From the NCBI RefSeq assembly GCF_002980525.1, contig NZ_PVBQ01000015.1, forward strand, positions 1-64,000: a stretch of DNA of 64,000 bases. The letters are read 5' to 3'. Made by a program: the position numbers and the translations under genes. Source of the DNA: Sphingobacterium haloxyli (lineage in GTDB: Bacteria; Bacteroidota; Bacteroidia; Sphingobacteriales; Sphingobacteriaceae). Within the stretch, counting starts at the first letter, position 1. Each line of letters opens with the position of its first letter. Below, piece after piece: positions 35,827 to 44,502 of the stretch. The notes beneath the pieces were generated by a model that did not search any database, had not been told where the DNA came from, and was given only the letters and a program-made list of their open reading frames with translations.

Positions 35827-36443
35827 TATAGATTTTCTAAATGCTTAACGTTATAGTGATCCACTATTTCAAAATAACGGCCATTATATTCCAAAACATA
35901 AAGGGCGGTATTGGTATGCGGAAAATCATCCATAAGGCATACGGAAACATTGGTCAAATGACAGAGCAAGATACGCATTGCCCGGCCGTGCATGCACACC
36001 AGAACGGTTTCTTCATCTTGCTGTTGCAACATGTGGGATATAGCTTGTTGCTGGCGGGCCACTAGCTGGTTCGGAGATTCTCCTTGCTCGATGCTTAAAT
36101 CTAGGTTTCCCTCTCTCCATGAATTTACTACTTCCTCAAAACCTGTTATAATAGTGTGGTCCTGCTCTTTCCCTTCGTAAATTCCCCAGGAAATTTCATC
36201 CAGGCCCACCAATTCCTCACTCGGTATGCCTTGTTCAAGAAAGGGCTTAACGGTTTGTTTGGTCCGCAATAAGGTAGATGTATATATTTTATCGAAAGGC
36301 ACATTGTTAAACGCTTCGTAAAAAGCTTGCGCTTGTTTGTGTCCAGTTTCATTAAGTGGAGAATCTACGCCTCTCCCCTGAACAATACCTTTCAAGTTTA
36401 AATCTGTTTGTCCGTGTCGGATAAAATAAAATGTCTTTCTCAA
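35826..36443 (-). CDS. Histidine phosphatase family protein
   Basis: 205 residues. FYFIRHGQTDLNLKGIVQGRGVDSPLNETGHKQAQAF contains the RHG catalytic His motif; YTSTLLRTKQTVKPFL and CMHGRAMRILLCHL supply the second Arg and His. It belongs to the phosphoglycerate-mutase-like phosphatases, whose substrates are diverse. It lies between mqnE (10-base gap) and mqnA (overlap). A role in menaquinone synthesis is possible but unproven; broad small-molecule phosphatases are the alternative. Confidence 0.87.
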   Translation of the reverse strand: MRKTFYFIRHGQTDLNLKGIVQGRGVDSPLNETGHKQAQAFYEAFNNVPFDKIYTSTLLRTKQTVKPFLEQGIPSEELVGLDEISWGIYEGKEQDHTIITGFEEVVNSWREGNLDLSIEQGESPNQLVARQQQAISHMLQQQDEETVLVCMHGRAMRILLCHLTNVSVCLMDDFPHTNTALYVLEYNGRYFEIVDHYNVKHLENL

Positions 36444-36453
36444 TGTCTAACGG

Positions 36454-37647
36454 TTATTCTACTACGGGTAACGAATAATAATTTGGTTTATTTGCTTCGT
36501 CGAAAACGACATCTTTGTAATCAGTTACTACTTTATAAAGGGTGTCGCGTTCAATAGGATGTCTGCCTACTTGTTTGATAAGCTCGACCAATTCCCGGGT
36601 ACTCATTGCCGGGTGTTGTTCTTCTGCACCAGCCATAGAATAGATTTTGGTCGTGTCATCCAAGGTGCCGTCTATATCATCCACGCCGAATGCTAAAGAT
36701 AGTTGCGCGGTATCTCTGGAAATCATGGCCCAATAAGCTTTGATATGGTCGAAGTTGTCCATATAAATCCGCGCGATTGCATAATTTCGCAGATCTTCCA
36801 CAACGGATACTTCAGGGACGTGCGACATTTGGTGACCTTGGTTACGGAACTTCAATGGAATAAATGCCTGAAAGCCGCCTGTCCTATCCTGCAGTTGGCG
36901 TAATTGCTCCATGTGGTCTATACGATGCCAAAATTCTTCAATATGCCCATACAGCATCGTAGCGTTGGTACGCATGCCTAAGCTATGCGCTTGTTCGTGA
37001 ATATCCAACCATTGCTCGGCTGTACATTTGTCGCCTGCTATTTTCTCACGGACTTCCGGATGAAAAATCTCCGCTCCGCCTCCCGGCATAGAGTCAAGAC
37101 CACATTCCTGCAGGTATTTCAAACCATCGTAATGGCTCATTTTTGCCTTTTTGAAGATGTAGTAATACTCTACCGGCGTAAGCCCTTTGATATGTAAGTC
37201 AGGGCGATGTGCTTTACACTGACGGAAAAAGTCGGCGTAAAAATCTAAATTCTGTTTTGGCACGACGCCGCCGGTGATATGCACCTCGGTAACTGGCTCG
37301 TCATCATACTTCTTTATTACCTGCATCATGTCAGCTACATCCATTTCCCATCCCTGTTCCCTCTCTTTAATCAATCGGGAATACGCACAGAACTTGCAGT
37401 CGTACACACATACGTTAGTTGGTTCAATGTGAAAGTTTCTGTTGAAGTAAGTATAATCGCCGTGTCTTTTTTCACGGATATAGTTCGCTAACACACCTAA
37501 ATAGCCTAGCCCTCCGCGTTCGTATAGTATAACGCCCTCTTCAAAACTCACCCGCTCGCCTTGAAGTACCTTTTCGGCGATATGTTTTAGTTCGGCGTCT
37601 AAGTTTTTGTCTTGAATTAAAAAATTAAGTTTCTCCGTTGCGTTCAT
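36454..37647 (-). CDS. mqnE: Aminofutalosine synthase MqnE (radical SAM)
   Basis: 397 residues. The radical SAM cluster motif CVYDCKFCAY (Cx3Cx2C) is present. GLDSMPGGGAEIFHPEVREKIAGDKCTAEQWLDIHEQAHSLGMRTNATMLYGHIE matches MqnE rather than MqnC (which has SIPGGGAEIL and GHVE). It joins 3-enolpyruvyl-benzoate to SAM, giving aminofutalosine. An AGGAGGCA ribosome site precedes the ATG, and the promoter box at 37662-37669 lies on a dispersed repeat. MqnC and MqnD are not in this window. Confidence 0.88.
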   Translation of the reverse strand: MNATEKLNFLIQDKNLDAELKHIAEKVLQGERVSFEEGVILYERGGLGYLGVLANYIREKRHGDYTYFNRNFHIEPTNVCVYDCKFCAYSRLIKEREQGWEMDVADMMQVIKKYDDEPVTEVHITGGVVPKQNLDFYADFFRQCKAHRPDLHIKGLTPVEYYYIFKKAKMSHYDGLKYLQECGLDSMPGGGAEIFHPEVREKIAGDKCTAEQWLDIHEQAHSLGMRTNATMLYGHIEEFWHRIDHMEQLRQLQDRTGGFQAFIPLKFRNQGHQMSHVPEVSVVEDLRNYAIARIYMDNFDHIKAYWAMISRDTAQLSLAFGVDDIDGTLDDTTKIYSMAGAEEQHPAMSTRELVELIKQVGRHPIERDTLYKVVTDYKDVVFDEANKPNYYSLPVVE

Positions 37648-37661
37648 TTCTGCCTCCTAAA

Positions 37662-37669
37662 CAAAGGTA
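37662..37669 (-). promoter_or_regulatory. -7 promoter box of mqnE, inside repeat copy B
   Basis: The minus strand reads TACCTTTG, fitting TAnnTTTG, 14 bases before the ATG. A TTTG at 37693-37696 (minus strand), at the edge of the hairpin loop, lies 23 bases away and could be the -33 box. Confidence 0.6.
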
Positions 37670-37739
37670 ATATTCTTCTTCTTTTTTTACCTCAAAAAAA
37701 GAAGCAAAAAAAATCGTCGCTTCAAATCTTTGAGGATAG
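37662..37739. repeat. Dispersed hairpin repeat, copy B (carries a promoter)
   Basis: An 11-bp hairpin (arms 37678-37688 and 37694-37704, loop ACCTC) is followed by a C+A-rich run, TCGTCGCTT, then CTTTGAGGATAG. It aligns with copy A at 19851-19932 in the opposite orientation, including the AATATTACCTTTG promoter side. Confidence 0.7.
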
Positions 37740-37961
37740 GGGTAGTACTAAATATGAGTTTCTACATACCTCAAAAATTTGGATGCGATCGTTAATGTTA
37801 ATTAGAGGTAGTACAATTATATTGTCCCCTCTTTAACCTTTAAATGCCACATATAAAATTTTGAAATATGTAGAAATATTATGTATGCAATATCCCTCCA
37901 TTCAAAACTATTCTCGATGCGGGAGAAGTGCGGGGTAGAGGGACGCATCAAATTTTAAAGT

Positions 37962-37999
37962 GGCGAGGTTTTTGCTTCTTTTTCACGGGGAAAAAGAAG
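37962..37999. repeat. Diverged hairpin repeat, copy C (inverted)
   Basis: A 9-bp hairpin (CTTCTTTTT 37975-37983, AAAAAGAAG 37991-37999, loop CACGGGG) is preceded, in inverted orientation relative to copy B, by GCAAAAACCTCGCC-like sequence (minus strand). It lacks the TACCTTTG box. Eleven bases from the end of the msbA-like gene, it may act as its terminator. Confidence 0.55.
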
Positions 38000-38009
38000 T
38001 TAAAAAAAA

Positions 38010-39836
38010 CTAATCAATAAACTGCTGCATATCAATCAACCGCTTATACAACCCATTTTTCGCAATTAAATCGTGATGGTTCCCTTGCTCTACAGCACGT
38101 CCATTTTCAATCACGACGATATTATCAGCATTTTGAATCGTACTCAAACGGTGGGCAATAACCACCGTAGTTCTATTCTCCATCAGTTTATAAAGTGAAT
38201 CTTGCACTAATTTTTCCGATTCCGTATCTAACGCTGAAGTAGCCTCGTCTAATAACATGATCGGTGGATTCCGTAATACAGCTCTGGCGATGCATATACG
38301 TTGCCGCTGACCGCCCGATAGTTTTGCGCCACGGTCGCCGATATTCGTCTCGTAACCGTGTTCCGTATTTAAGATAAAATCGTGTGCATTAGCAATGCGC
38401 GCAGCACGCTCTACTTCTTCCATCGTTGCGCTTGGCTGGGCGAAGGCTATGTTGTTAAATATGGTATCGTTGAACAGCACCGTTTCCTGATTGACGGTAC
38501 CTATTAATGTCCGTAGGGAATCTTGTTGAAGATTCCGTATATCCTCCCCATCCATTAAGATGGCCCCTCCGGTTACATCCATAAACCTTGGAATCAAGTC
38601 AACCAAGGTTGATTTTCCTCCTCCGGAGGGACCGACCAGGGCTATCATCTTTCCTTTCGGAATTTCGATTGTAATATCCTTCAGCACTTGTTTTTCCGCA
38701 TACGCAAAATCCACATTTTTAAATGCTATCTCTTGATTAAAACTATTTACCGGCTTCGCATCGGGCTTATCTGTCACCCTACTGCGCTCATCAATCAGTT
38801 CTAATACACGTTCTCCAGCAGCGATACCATTGTGGATACTCGAAAAAGACTCCGTCAGTGCCTTCGCTGGACGCATCACCTGGGAAAAGATAGCGATATA
38901 TGTGATAAATTCAGAAGCCGCAAGTTCTCCCTCGCCGGCCAGGACCAAATTTCCTCCGTAGAGTAATATAATCGCCACCATCACCACGCCGAGTAATTCC
39001 GAGACTGGCGAACTCAACTGCTGTCGACGGACCATCCGCCTTAATATCTTCGAGTAGCGCTCACTTTCACCATTGAAGCGATCTTTTACAAACGGAATGG
39101 CATTGAAAGCCTTGATAATCTTCACCCCTGAAAGTGCCTCATCCAAATAGGAAATCATATTTGCATACGATTGCTGTCCCTCCCTTGCCTGTTCACGCAA
39201 TTTTTTCACGATCAAGGATATACAAAATGCAGAAACAGGGATTACGGCAAGCGAAAACAGTGTTAATTTCGTAGAAAGAGCGAACAGCACCACCACATAC
39301 GCAATCAGCTGCAGGGGCTCTTTAAAGGCAACTTGCAAGGTTGAAGTCACCGAAAACTGCACAACCTGTACGTCCGACGCAATTTTAGATATCACGTCCC
39401 CTTTTCTGCTATTGGTAAAATACCCCAGATGGAGATCCATGACATTGTTGAAAACGGCTTTACGCAAATTTAACAGGGTATGTATCCGTAAATTCTCCAT
39501 GACACGCTGTGACAGATAACGAAACAGGTTACTGATAAATACCGATGCCACTATGACAATACATACATATTTTAAAGCTTCGTAAGGACCAATATCATAA
39601 TATAATTTGTCTGCTACGTACATAAACCAATCTCCCATATTGTAGCCTTCGGGCTTAGTGACGGTCTCCACAGCATCGACATCACCCGTCCCTTTGAACA
39701 AGACTTGCAATAAGGGCGCTAACAAAGCTAGATTAAGCGTACCGAAAACTACGGTAATAACGGTACATATTATATACGGAACAGCATATTTCCCGATAGG
39801 TTTTGCGAAAGATAATAGTCTAAAGTATGTCTTCAT
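38010..39836 (-). CDS. ABC transporter, fused permease and ATPase (MsbA-like)
   Basis: 608 residues. Six membrane segments occupy residues 1-330, followed by the nucleotide-binding domain: GPSGGGKSTLVDLIP (Walker A), LSGGQRQRICIARAVL (signature), IMLLDEATSALD (Walker B) and an HRLST switch His. The subfamily is the MsbA lipid A-core flippase and drug exporter group; the overall match to Bacteroidota MsbA-like proteins suggests lipid export, but drug export cannot be excluded. The gene stands alone. Confidence 0.9.
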   Translation of the reverse strand: MKTYFRLLSFAKPIGKYAVPYIICTVITVVFGTLNLALLAPLLQVLFKGTGDVDAVETVTKPEGYNMGDWFMYVADKLYYDIGPYEALKYVCIVIVASVFISNLFRYLSQRVMENLRIHTLLNLRKAVFNNVMDLHLGYFTNSRKGDVISKIASDVQVVQFSVTSTLQVAFKEPLQLIAYVVVLFALSTKLTLFSLAVIPVSAFCISLIVKKLREQAREGQQSYANMISYLDEALSGVKIIKAFNAIPFVKDRFNGESERYSKILRRMVRRQQLSSPVSELLGVVMVAIILLYGGNLVLAGEGELAASEFITYIAIFSQVMRPAKALTESFSSIHNGIAAGERVLELIDERSRVTDKPDAKPVNSFNQEIAFKNVDFAYAEKQVLKDITIEIPKGKMIALVGPSGGGKSTLVDLIPRFMDVTGGAILMDGEDIRNLQQDSLRTLIGTVNQETVLFNDTIFNNIAFAQPSATMEEVERAARIANAHDFILNTEHGYETNIGDRGAKLSGGQRQRICIARAVLRNPPIMLLDEATSALDTESEKLVQDSLYKLMENRTTVVIAHRLSTIQNADNIVVIENGRAVEQGNHHDLIAKNGLYKRLIDMQQFID

Positions 39837-39853
39837 TTACTATATTAAGACTA

Positions 39854-39861
39854 CAAAAGTA
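39854..39861 (-). promoter_or_regulatory. -7 promoter box of the MsbA-like gene
   Basis: The minus strand reads TACTTTTG, fitting TAnnTTTG, 17 bases before the start codon. Confidence 0.5.
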
Positions 39862-39997
39862 ATAAACAAAAGCGTTTTACCTAATTTAAAAGCGTCAACA
39901 TCGTCCTATTGTTGCACTCATTTGATATTTTCCCTGTAAATTCGGTTTATTATTGCATTTTATCTGTAAATTAGGCGCTAAATTTGAAATTATCGAT

Positions 39998-41176
39998 ATG
40001 CATATAGAAGTTGCCCAAAGGCTGCAACATACGGAGGAGTATTACTTCTCCAAGAAGTTACGGGAGATTGACGATATGAATAAGCGTGGGGCACAGGTAA
40101 TTAACTTAGGTATCGGAAGTCCCGATTTGCCCCCTCATCCCGATGTACTGCGTGTTTTAAACGAAGAAGCGAGTAAAAATAACACGCATGGCTATCAAAG
40201 CTATAGAGGAGCATCTGTTCTACGGGAGGCTATGGCAGACTGGTATATACGCTACTATGGCGTACACTTGAATCCTCAAAACGAAATCCTTCCGCTTATC
40301 GGTTCGAAAGAAGGCATTGTGCATATTTGTATGACCTATTTACAAGAAGGTGATAAGGTATTGATTCCCAATCCAGGATACCCTGCCTATACAAGCGCCG
40401 TGCGCGTAAGTGGTGCAACTGCTATTTCATATGAATTACAAGCCGAGAACCACTGGCAACCTGATTTCGAAGCATTGGAAAATAGTGATTTGAGCGGTGT
40501 GAAAATGATGTGGATTAACTATCCGCACATGCCGACGGGCACCCCTGCAACAATGGAGCTATTTGAGCGGGTTGTGGCTTTTGGTAGGAAACATAATATA
40601 TTAATTTGCCACGATAACCCGTACAGCTTTATATTAAACGACAAACCGCTCAGCTTAATGGCTGTACAAGGCGCAAAAGACGTAGCCATCGAACTAAATT
40701 CAATGAGTAAGTCGTCTAATATGGCGGGTTGGCGCATTGGCATGTTAATAGCCAACGAAAATCGTATAAACGAAATACTGCGTTTTAAAAGCAATATGGA
40801 TTCGGGTATGTTCCTGCCTCTACAATTGGCCGCAACTACGGCGTTACGACTGGATTCCTCTTGGTACACTGAACTCAATGCCGTGTATGCAAAACGACGA
40901 GAAAAGGTTTTCCGTATCATGGAGATGTTAAATTGTGTATACGATCCTGCACAGGTAGGGCTTTTCGTCTGGGCAAAAGTCGCTGATCGATATGCCAACG
41001 GATATGCCCTTAGTGATCGTATTTTGCATCACGCACATGTATTTATCACACCCGGTGGGATATTCGGTAACGCAGGTGAACAGTATATCCGCATCAGCTT
41101 GTGTGCGAAAGAGGACGTGCTTGACCAGGCTATCGAAAGAATCGAGAAACAGAATGAAATAAAAAACGAGGATTAA
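39998..41176 (+). CDS. PLP-dependent aminotransferase (class I/II), probably aromatic amino acid synthesis
   Basis: 392 residues from the ATG at 39998. A longer frame from TTG 39953 exists, but it has no family similarity and overlaps TAAATTTG (39979-39986), a possible promoter box. The fold type I signature is present: LGIGSPDLPPHPDVL, GYQSYRGASVLREAMADWY, a Pro-Asn-Pro-Gly-Tyr-Pro turn (VLIPNPGYPAYTSA) and the PLP lysine in ELNSMSKSSNMAGWRIGM. It lies 26 bases before tyrA, so it most likely aminates the product of the prephenate route. Residue specificity is inference. Confidence 0.85.
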   Translation: MHIEVAQRLQHTEEYYFSKKLREIDDMNKRGAQVINLGIGSPDLPPHPDVLRVLNEEASKNNTHGYQSYRGASVLREAMADWYIRYYGVHLNPQNEILPLIGSKEGIVHICMTYLQEGDKVLIPNPGYPAYTSAVRVSGATAISYELQAENHWQPDFEALENSDLSGVKMMWINYPHMPTGTPATMELFERVVAFGRKHNILICHDNPYSFILNDKPLSLMAVQGAKDVAIELNSMSKSSNMAGWRIGMLIANENRINEILRFKSNMDSGMFLPLQLAATTALRLDSSWYTELNAVYAKRREKVFRIMEMLNCVYDPAQVGLFVWAKVADRYANGYALSDRILHHAHVFITPGGIFGNAGEQYIRISLCAKEDVLDQAIERIEKQNEIKNED

Positions 41177-41202
41177 AGGGAGATTTTACGAATTACAAAA
41201 AC

Positions 41203-42042
41203 ATGAACATAACTATTATCGGGATTGGTTTAATCGGCGGATCCATTGGTATTCGTCTGAAAGAAACCCAATTCGGTGAAAAGATAATCGGCGTAGAAAA
41301 AAACGAAGCCAATGCAAAAAAAGCCTTGCAGTTTGGACTTGTTGATGAAATCCAGTCCTTGGACGATGCTATCGCATCATCCAAGATCATTATATTAACG
41401 GTACCCGTAGATGCGATCATGAACATCCTACCGAACATCTTAGACAAGGTGACCGATCAGGTGGTCGTTGATATGGGGTCTACCAAAACAAACATCTTAC
41501 GGCTGATAGCGGACCATCCAAACCGAGGCCGATATATCGCTGCCCACCCGATGGCTGGTACCGAATACTCTGGTCCTGAGGCGGCCATCCCCAACTTATA
41601 CAAAGACAAGGTGATGGTGTATGTCGAAGCGTTCAGAACGGACGAAGACGCTTTTGAGCGAGCCGACGCGCTGACGGAACAATTGGAAATGAAAACGACA
41701 TTCATGACCGCCGAGGAACATGACATGCATACGGCCTATGTATCACATATCTCCCACCTCACGTCTTTCGCGCTCGCATTAACTGTCCTGGAAAAAGAAA
41801 AATCGCAGGGCCGCATTTTTGAGCTTGCAGGCTCTGGATTCGAATCTACAGTCCGTTTGGCAAAATCGTCTCCTGACATGTGGACGCCTATCTTTAAACA
41901 GAATCGCGATAATGTCTTAGAAGTATTAGAGGAACACATCAAACAGCTGCAAAATCTGTACACGAAACTAGAGAAGGAAGATTACGAAGGGTTACATAAG
42001 CTCATAAAAAAATCAAATAAAATCAAAAGGATCATCAAATAA
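41203..42042 (+). CDS. tyrA: Prephenate dehydrogenase TyrA
   Basis: 279 residues. A Rossmann motif at the N-terminus (IIGIGLIGGSIGIRLKE), then ILTVPVDAIMNIL, VVDMGSTKTNIL, and RYIAAHPMAGTEYSGPEAAIPNLYKDK, where the His is the conserved catalytic residue of TyrA enzymes. It forms 4-hydroxyphenylpyruvate from prephenate. It follows the aminotransferase gene by 26 bases, consistent with an operon for tyrosine. No ACT domain is present. Confidence 0.92.
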   Translation: MNITIIGIGLIGGSIGIRLKETQFGEKIIGVEKNEANAKKALQFGLVDEIQSLDDAIASSKIIILTVPVDAIMNILPNILDKVTDQVVVDMGSTKTNILRLIADHPNRGRYIAAHPMAGTEYSGPEAAIPNLYKDKVMVYVEAFRTDEDAFERADALTEQLEMKTTFMTAEEHDMHTAYVSHISHLTSFALALTVLEKEKSQGRIFELAGSGFESTVRLAKSSPDMWTPIFKQNRDNVLEVLEEHIKQLQNLYTKLEKEDYEGLHKLIKKSNKIKRIIK

Positions 42043-42062
42043 TTTTAAAATTATTTTTAAAA

Positions 42063-42094
42063 TTTGTAAAACACATAACAATAATATACATTTG
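42063..42094 (+). promoter_or_regulatory. Promoter of the his leader operon
   Basis: TTTG at 42063-42066 and TACATTTG at 42087-42094, 20 bases apart, match the Bacteroidota -33/-7 pattern closely. The expected start of transcription (about 42100) falls just before the leader peptide. Confidence 0.7.
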
Positions 42095-42111
42095 TTTCAT
42101 TATTAGTAAAA

Positions 42112-42171
42112 ATGACTTATTTGTTTGCACATCACATTCATTTCCATCATCGCCGTTTTGGCGATATGTAA
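42112..42171 (+). CDS. hisL: Histidine-rich leader peptide (attenuator) of hisGD
   Basis: A 19-codon frame, MTYLFAHHIHFHHRRFGDM, has five His codons clustered in a run of seven residues. It lies directly behind a consensus promoter and before hisG. The 3' end overlaps a perfect hairpin (ATCGCC 42149-42154 / GGCGAT 42160-42165). His-codon bases (CACAT 42128-42132 or 42133-42137) can pair with ATGTG at 42176-42180. A second small hairpin (42180-42194) follows. This is the layout of ribosome-stalling attenuation. I do not see a classical terminator stem with a U-tract, so the exact mechanism is open. Confidence 0.72.
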   Translation: MTYLFAHHIHFHHRRFGDM

Positions 42172-42252
42172 ATTAATGTGTTTCTACGTGAAGCAAAAAC
42201 CCCGAGTTATCTTTCTTTTATTAATAATAGTAAACATTAAAAATCCCACATT

Positions 42253-43104
42253 TTGAAGAATCTTAAGATCGCTATCCAGAAATCGGGTAGATTAAATGAA
42301 AAATCGGTCCAATTGCTAAAAAACTGCGGACTTGATTTTGAAAACTATAAAAGTTCCCTTATTACAACGGTTAATAATTTCAACCTGGAAATCTTATTTC
42401 TACGCGACGATGATATCCCTGGCTATGTTGCACAAGGGATTGCCGATTTAGGTATCGTTGGTGAGAACGTTATCGATGAATCTCAAGAAAAAGTCACGTA
42501 CTTGCAACGGCTCGGCTTCGGTCGCTGTACATTAAAGATCGGAATCCCAAAAGATTCAACGATACAGCAACTTCAGGACTTACAGGGTAAGGCGATAGCT
42601 ACCACCTACCCTAATATCTTACAAGAGTTTCTTGCAGAACACAATTTGTCGGCGGAGATACGCCAAATTTCTGGCTCGGTAGAAATAGCGCCGGGTCTAG
42701 GCTTAAGTGACGCTATCTGCGATATTGTCTCTACAGGTGGCACGTTAAAAAGTAATGGGCTTAAACCCTTCGCTGATGTACGCCGTTCCGAAGCCATTCT
42801 TATAGGCCGCGAGGAGTTGACAGAAAACCCTATTCTATGTGAGCTATTGCAACGCGTACAATCGGTATTACGTGCTAAAGAGACGAAATACGTCGTGTTG
42901 AACGTGGAAAAAAATAATCTGCCTCAAATAACATCCCTCCTCCCGGGTGTAAAAAGTCCTACGGTAGTTCCTCTCGCGGAAGAGGGTTGGGTTGCCGTTC
43001 ACACCGTTATCCCTGAAGATGATTTTTGGGATAAAATCAATAAATTAAAAGCCGCCGGCGCACAAGGTATTGTGGTCATGCCTATCGAAAAAATAATACT
43101 ATAA
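42253..43104 (+). CDS. hisG: ATP phosphoribosyltransferase HisG (long form)
   Basis: 283 residues, with a TTG start (42253, MKNLKIAIQKSGRLNEKSVQLL). Long-form HisG with a catalytic part (GIADLGIVGENVIDE, ISGSVEIAPGLGLSDAICDIVSTGGTLKSNGL) and a C-terminal allosteric ACT-like domain (about 212-283). It catalyses the first step of histidine synthesis and is normally inhibited by histidine. The stop overlaps the hisD start (TAATG). The other his genes are absent from this locus. Confidence 0.93.
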   Translation: MKNLKIAIQKSGRLNEKSVQLLKNCGLDFENYKSSLITTVNNFNLEILFLRDDDIPGYVAQGIADLGIVGENVIDESQEKVTYLQRLGFGRCTLKIGIPKDSTIQQLQDLQGKAIATTYPNILQEFLAEHNLSAEIRQISGSVEIAPGLGLSDAICDIVSTGGTLKSNGLKPFADVRRSEAILIGREELTENPILCELLQRVQSVLRAKETKYVVLNVEKNNLPQITSLLPGVKSPTVVPLAEEGWVAVHTVIPEDDFWDKINKLKAAGAQGIVVMPIEKIIL

Positions 43105-44387
43105 TGTTAAAACAGTATTCATTTAAGAGCTTAACAGCTGCTGATATCGAGAAATTAGTCGCGCGCAACACGGATGCCACACATACGATACAAGACACCG
43201 TATTGCAAATCATGGATGATGTACGTCTACGCGGCGATAGGTCGCTCCATGAATTCGCGTTAAAGTTTGACAAGGTAACACTTGAAAAACTTTATCTAGA
43301 AAAGGACGATATCGAGGCTTTGGCGGCAACGATCACACGTGATCAACAACGCGCATTGGAGATAGCCTTTCAAAACATCCACAAATTCCATAGTAGCCAG
43401 CTTCGGAAAGAACGGGTGGTAGAAACCATGCCGGGCGTAGCATGTTGGCGCGAGGTACGCCCTATAGAGAAAGTGGGGCTATACATTCCCGGGGGCTCGG
43501 CGGTCTTGCCTAGCACGTTGCTGATGCTCGGAGTTCCAGCTCGTATAGCCGGATGTAAAGAAATTGTAGTATGTTCTCCGCCACAACACACTGGAAAAAT
43601 AAACGGCTTTGTGGCGTACTGTCTCCAATTGCTAAAAATTGAAAAGATATACCTCGTGGGCGGTGCGCAAGCCGTTGCTGCGATGGCGTATGGTACGGAA
43701 AATGTGCCCAAGGTGGACAAGATATTCGGCCCTGGAAACCAGTTCGTCACCAAAGCAAAGAGTATGGTTCAGAGCATGGTAAACGTTAGTATCGATATGC
43801 CTGCTGGACCCTCGGAAGTTTTGGTCGTGGCCGACCATACCGCTCAACCTGCTTTTGTTGCTGCTGATCTATTGGCGCAGGCTGAACACGGTCCCGACAG
43901 TCAAGCCGTACTTGTCGCTACATCAGCGTCCATTATCAAGCGTGTCAATGAAGAACTTAAAAAGCAACTCGGCGTGTTGCCCCGAGCAGAGATAGCCAAT
44001 ATGGCCATTAAAAACTCGTATGCCGTTGAGGTAACTGACTTACATGAAGCTCTCGATTTCTCCAATCAATATGCTCCGGAACATTTAATTTTGGAAACAG
44101 ATGAATGGAAAAGCTTACTTCCGCGCATTACCAATGCAGGGTCGGTGTTTTTAGGACACCTTACCCCGGAGAGCGCAGGCGACTATGCTTCAGGCACCAA
44201 TCACACCTTACCTACTTCGGGATATGCTCGTTCTTATTCTGGCGTCTCCGTAGATTCCTTTGTTAAGAAGATCACATTTCAGCACATCTCTCCCGACGGG
44301 TTACGTCATATTGGCTCCACCGTTGAGACTTTAGCCGAACTGGAAGGGTTGCATGCGCACAAAAACGCTATAAGTATCCGAAAATAA
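43104..44387 (+). CDS. hisD: Histidinol dehydrogenase HisD
   Basis: 427 residues, complete. Family motifs are clear: GLYIPGGSAVLPSTLLMLGVPA, YLVGGAQAVAAMAYGTENVPKVDKIFGPGNQFV, DMPAGPSEVLVVAD, AEHGPDSQAVLV and QYAPEHL. It performs the last two steps of histidine synthesis, histidinol to histidine, with zinc and NAD. Translation is coupled to hisG. A non-his gene follows (NDH-2, own promoter), so the operon here is only hisG-hisD. Confidence 0.94.
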   Translation: MLKQYSFKSLTAADIEKLVARNTDATHTIQDTVLQIMDDVRLRGDRSLHEFALKFDKVTLEKLYLEKDDIEALAATITRDQQRALEIAFQNIHKFHSSQLRKERVVETMPGVACWREVRPIEKVGLYIPGGSAVLPSTLLMLGVPARIAGCKEIVVCSPPQHTGKINGFVAYCLQLLKIEKIYLVGGAQAVAAMAYGTENVPKVDKIFGPGNQFVTKAKSMVQSMVNVSIDMPAGPSEVLVVADHTAQPAFVAADLLAQAEHGPDSQAVLVATSASIIKRVNEELKKQLGVLPRAEIANMAIKNSYAVEVTDLHEALDFSNQYAPEHLILETDEWKSLLPRITNAGSVFLGHLTPESAGDYASGTNHTLPTSGYARSYSGVSVDSFVKKITFQHISPDGLRHIGSTVETLAELEGLHAHKNAISIRK

Positions 44388-44412
44388 AGCCCCGCGTTCT
44401 TATTGGTTTTTC

Positions 44413-44420
44413 TATCTTTG
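44413..44420 (+). promoter_or_regulatory. -7 promoter box of the NDH-2 gene
   Basis: TATCTTTG fits TAnnTTTG. It lies 82 bases before the chosen start; no clear -33 box. Confidence 0.4.
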
Positions 44421-44502
44421 CAGCATAATTTCCCAAACAAAAGCATAGAAGGTTTTGTTCTATCTACTGTTGGGTAATACTTATACAAACGAACAGCTTA
44501 TT

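Larger units (their letters stand above)
37648..38009. other. Intergenic region flanked by inverted hairpin repeats
   Basis: About 360 bases with no credible gene. Hairpins stand at both ends (37678-37704 and 37975-37999) in inverted orientation, with the internal part AT-rich. The arrangement resembles a short non-autonomous element with imperfect terminal inverted repeats; no target-site duplication was recognised. Confidence 0.5.

Noticed and set aside
39953..39997. Upstream TTG start for the aminotransferase
   Set aside because: The added 15 residues have no family similarity and a promoter-like TAAATTTG lies inside; ATG 39998 gives the normal N-terminus.
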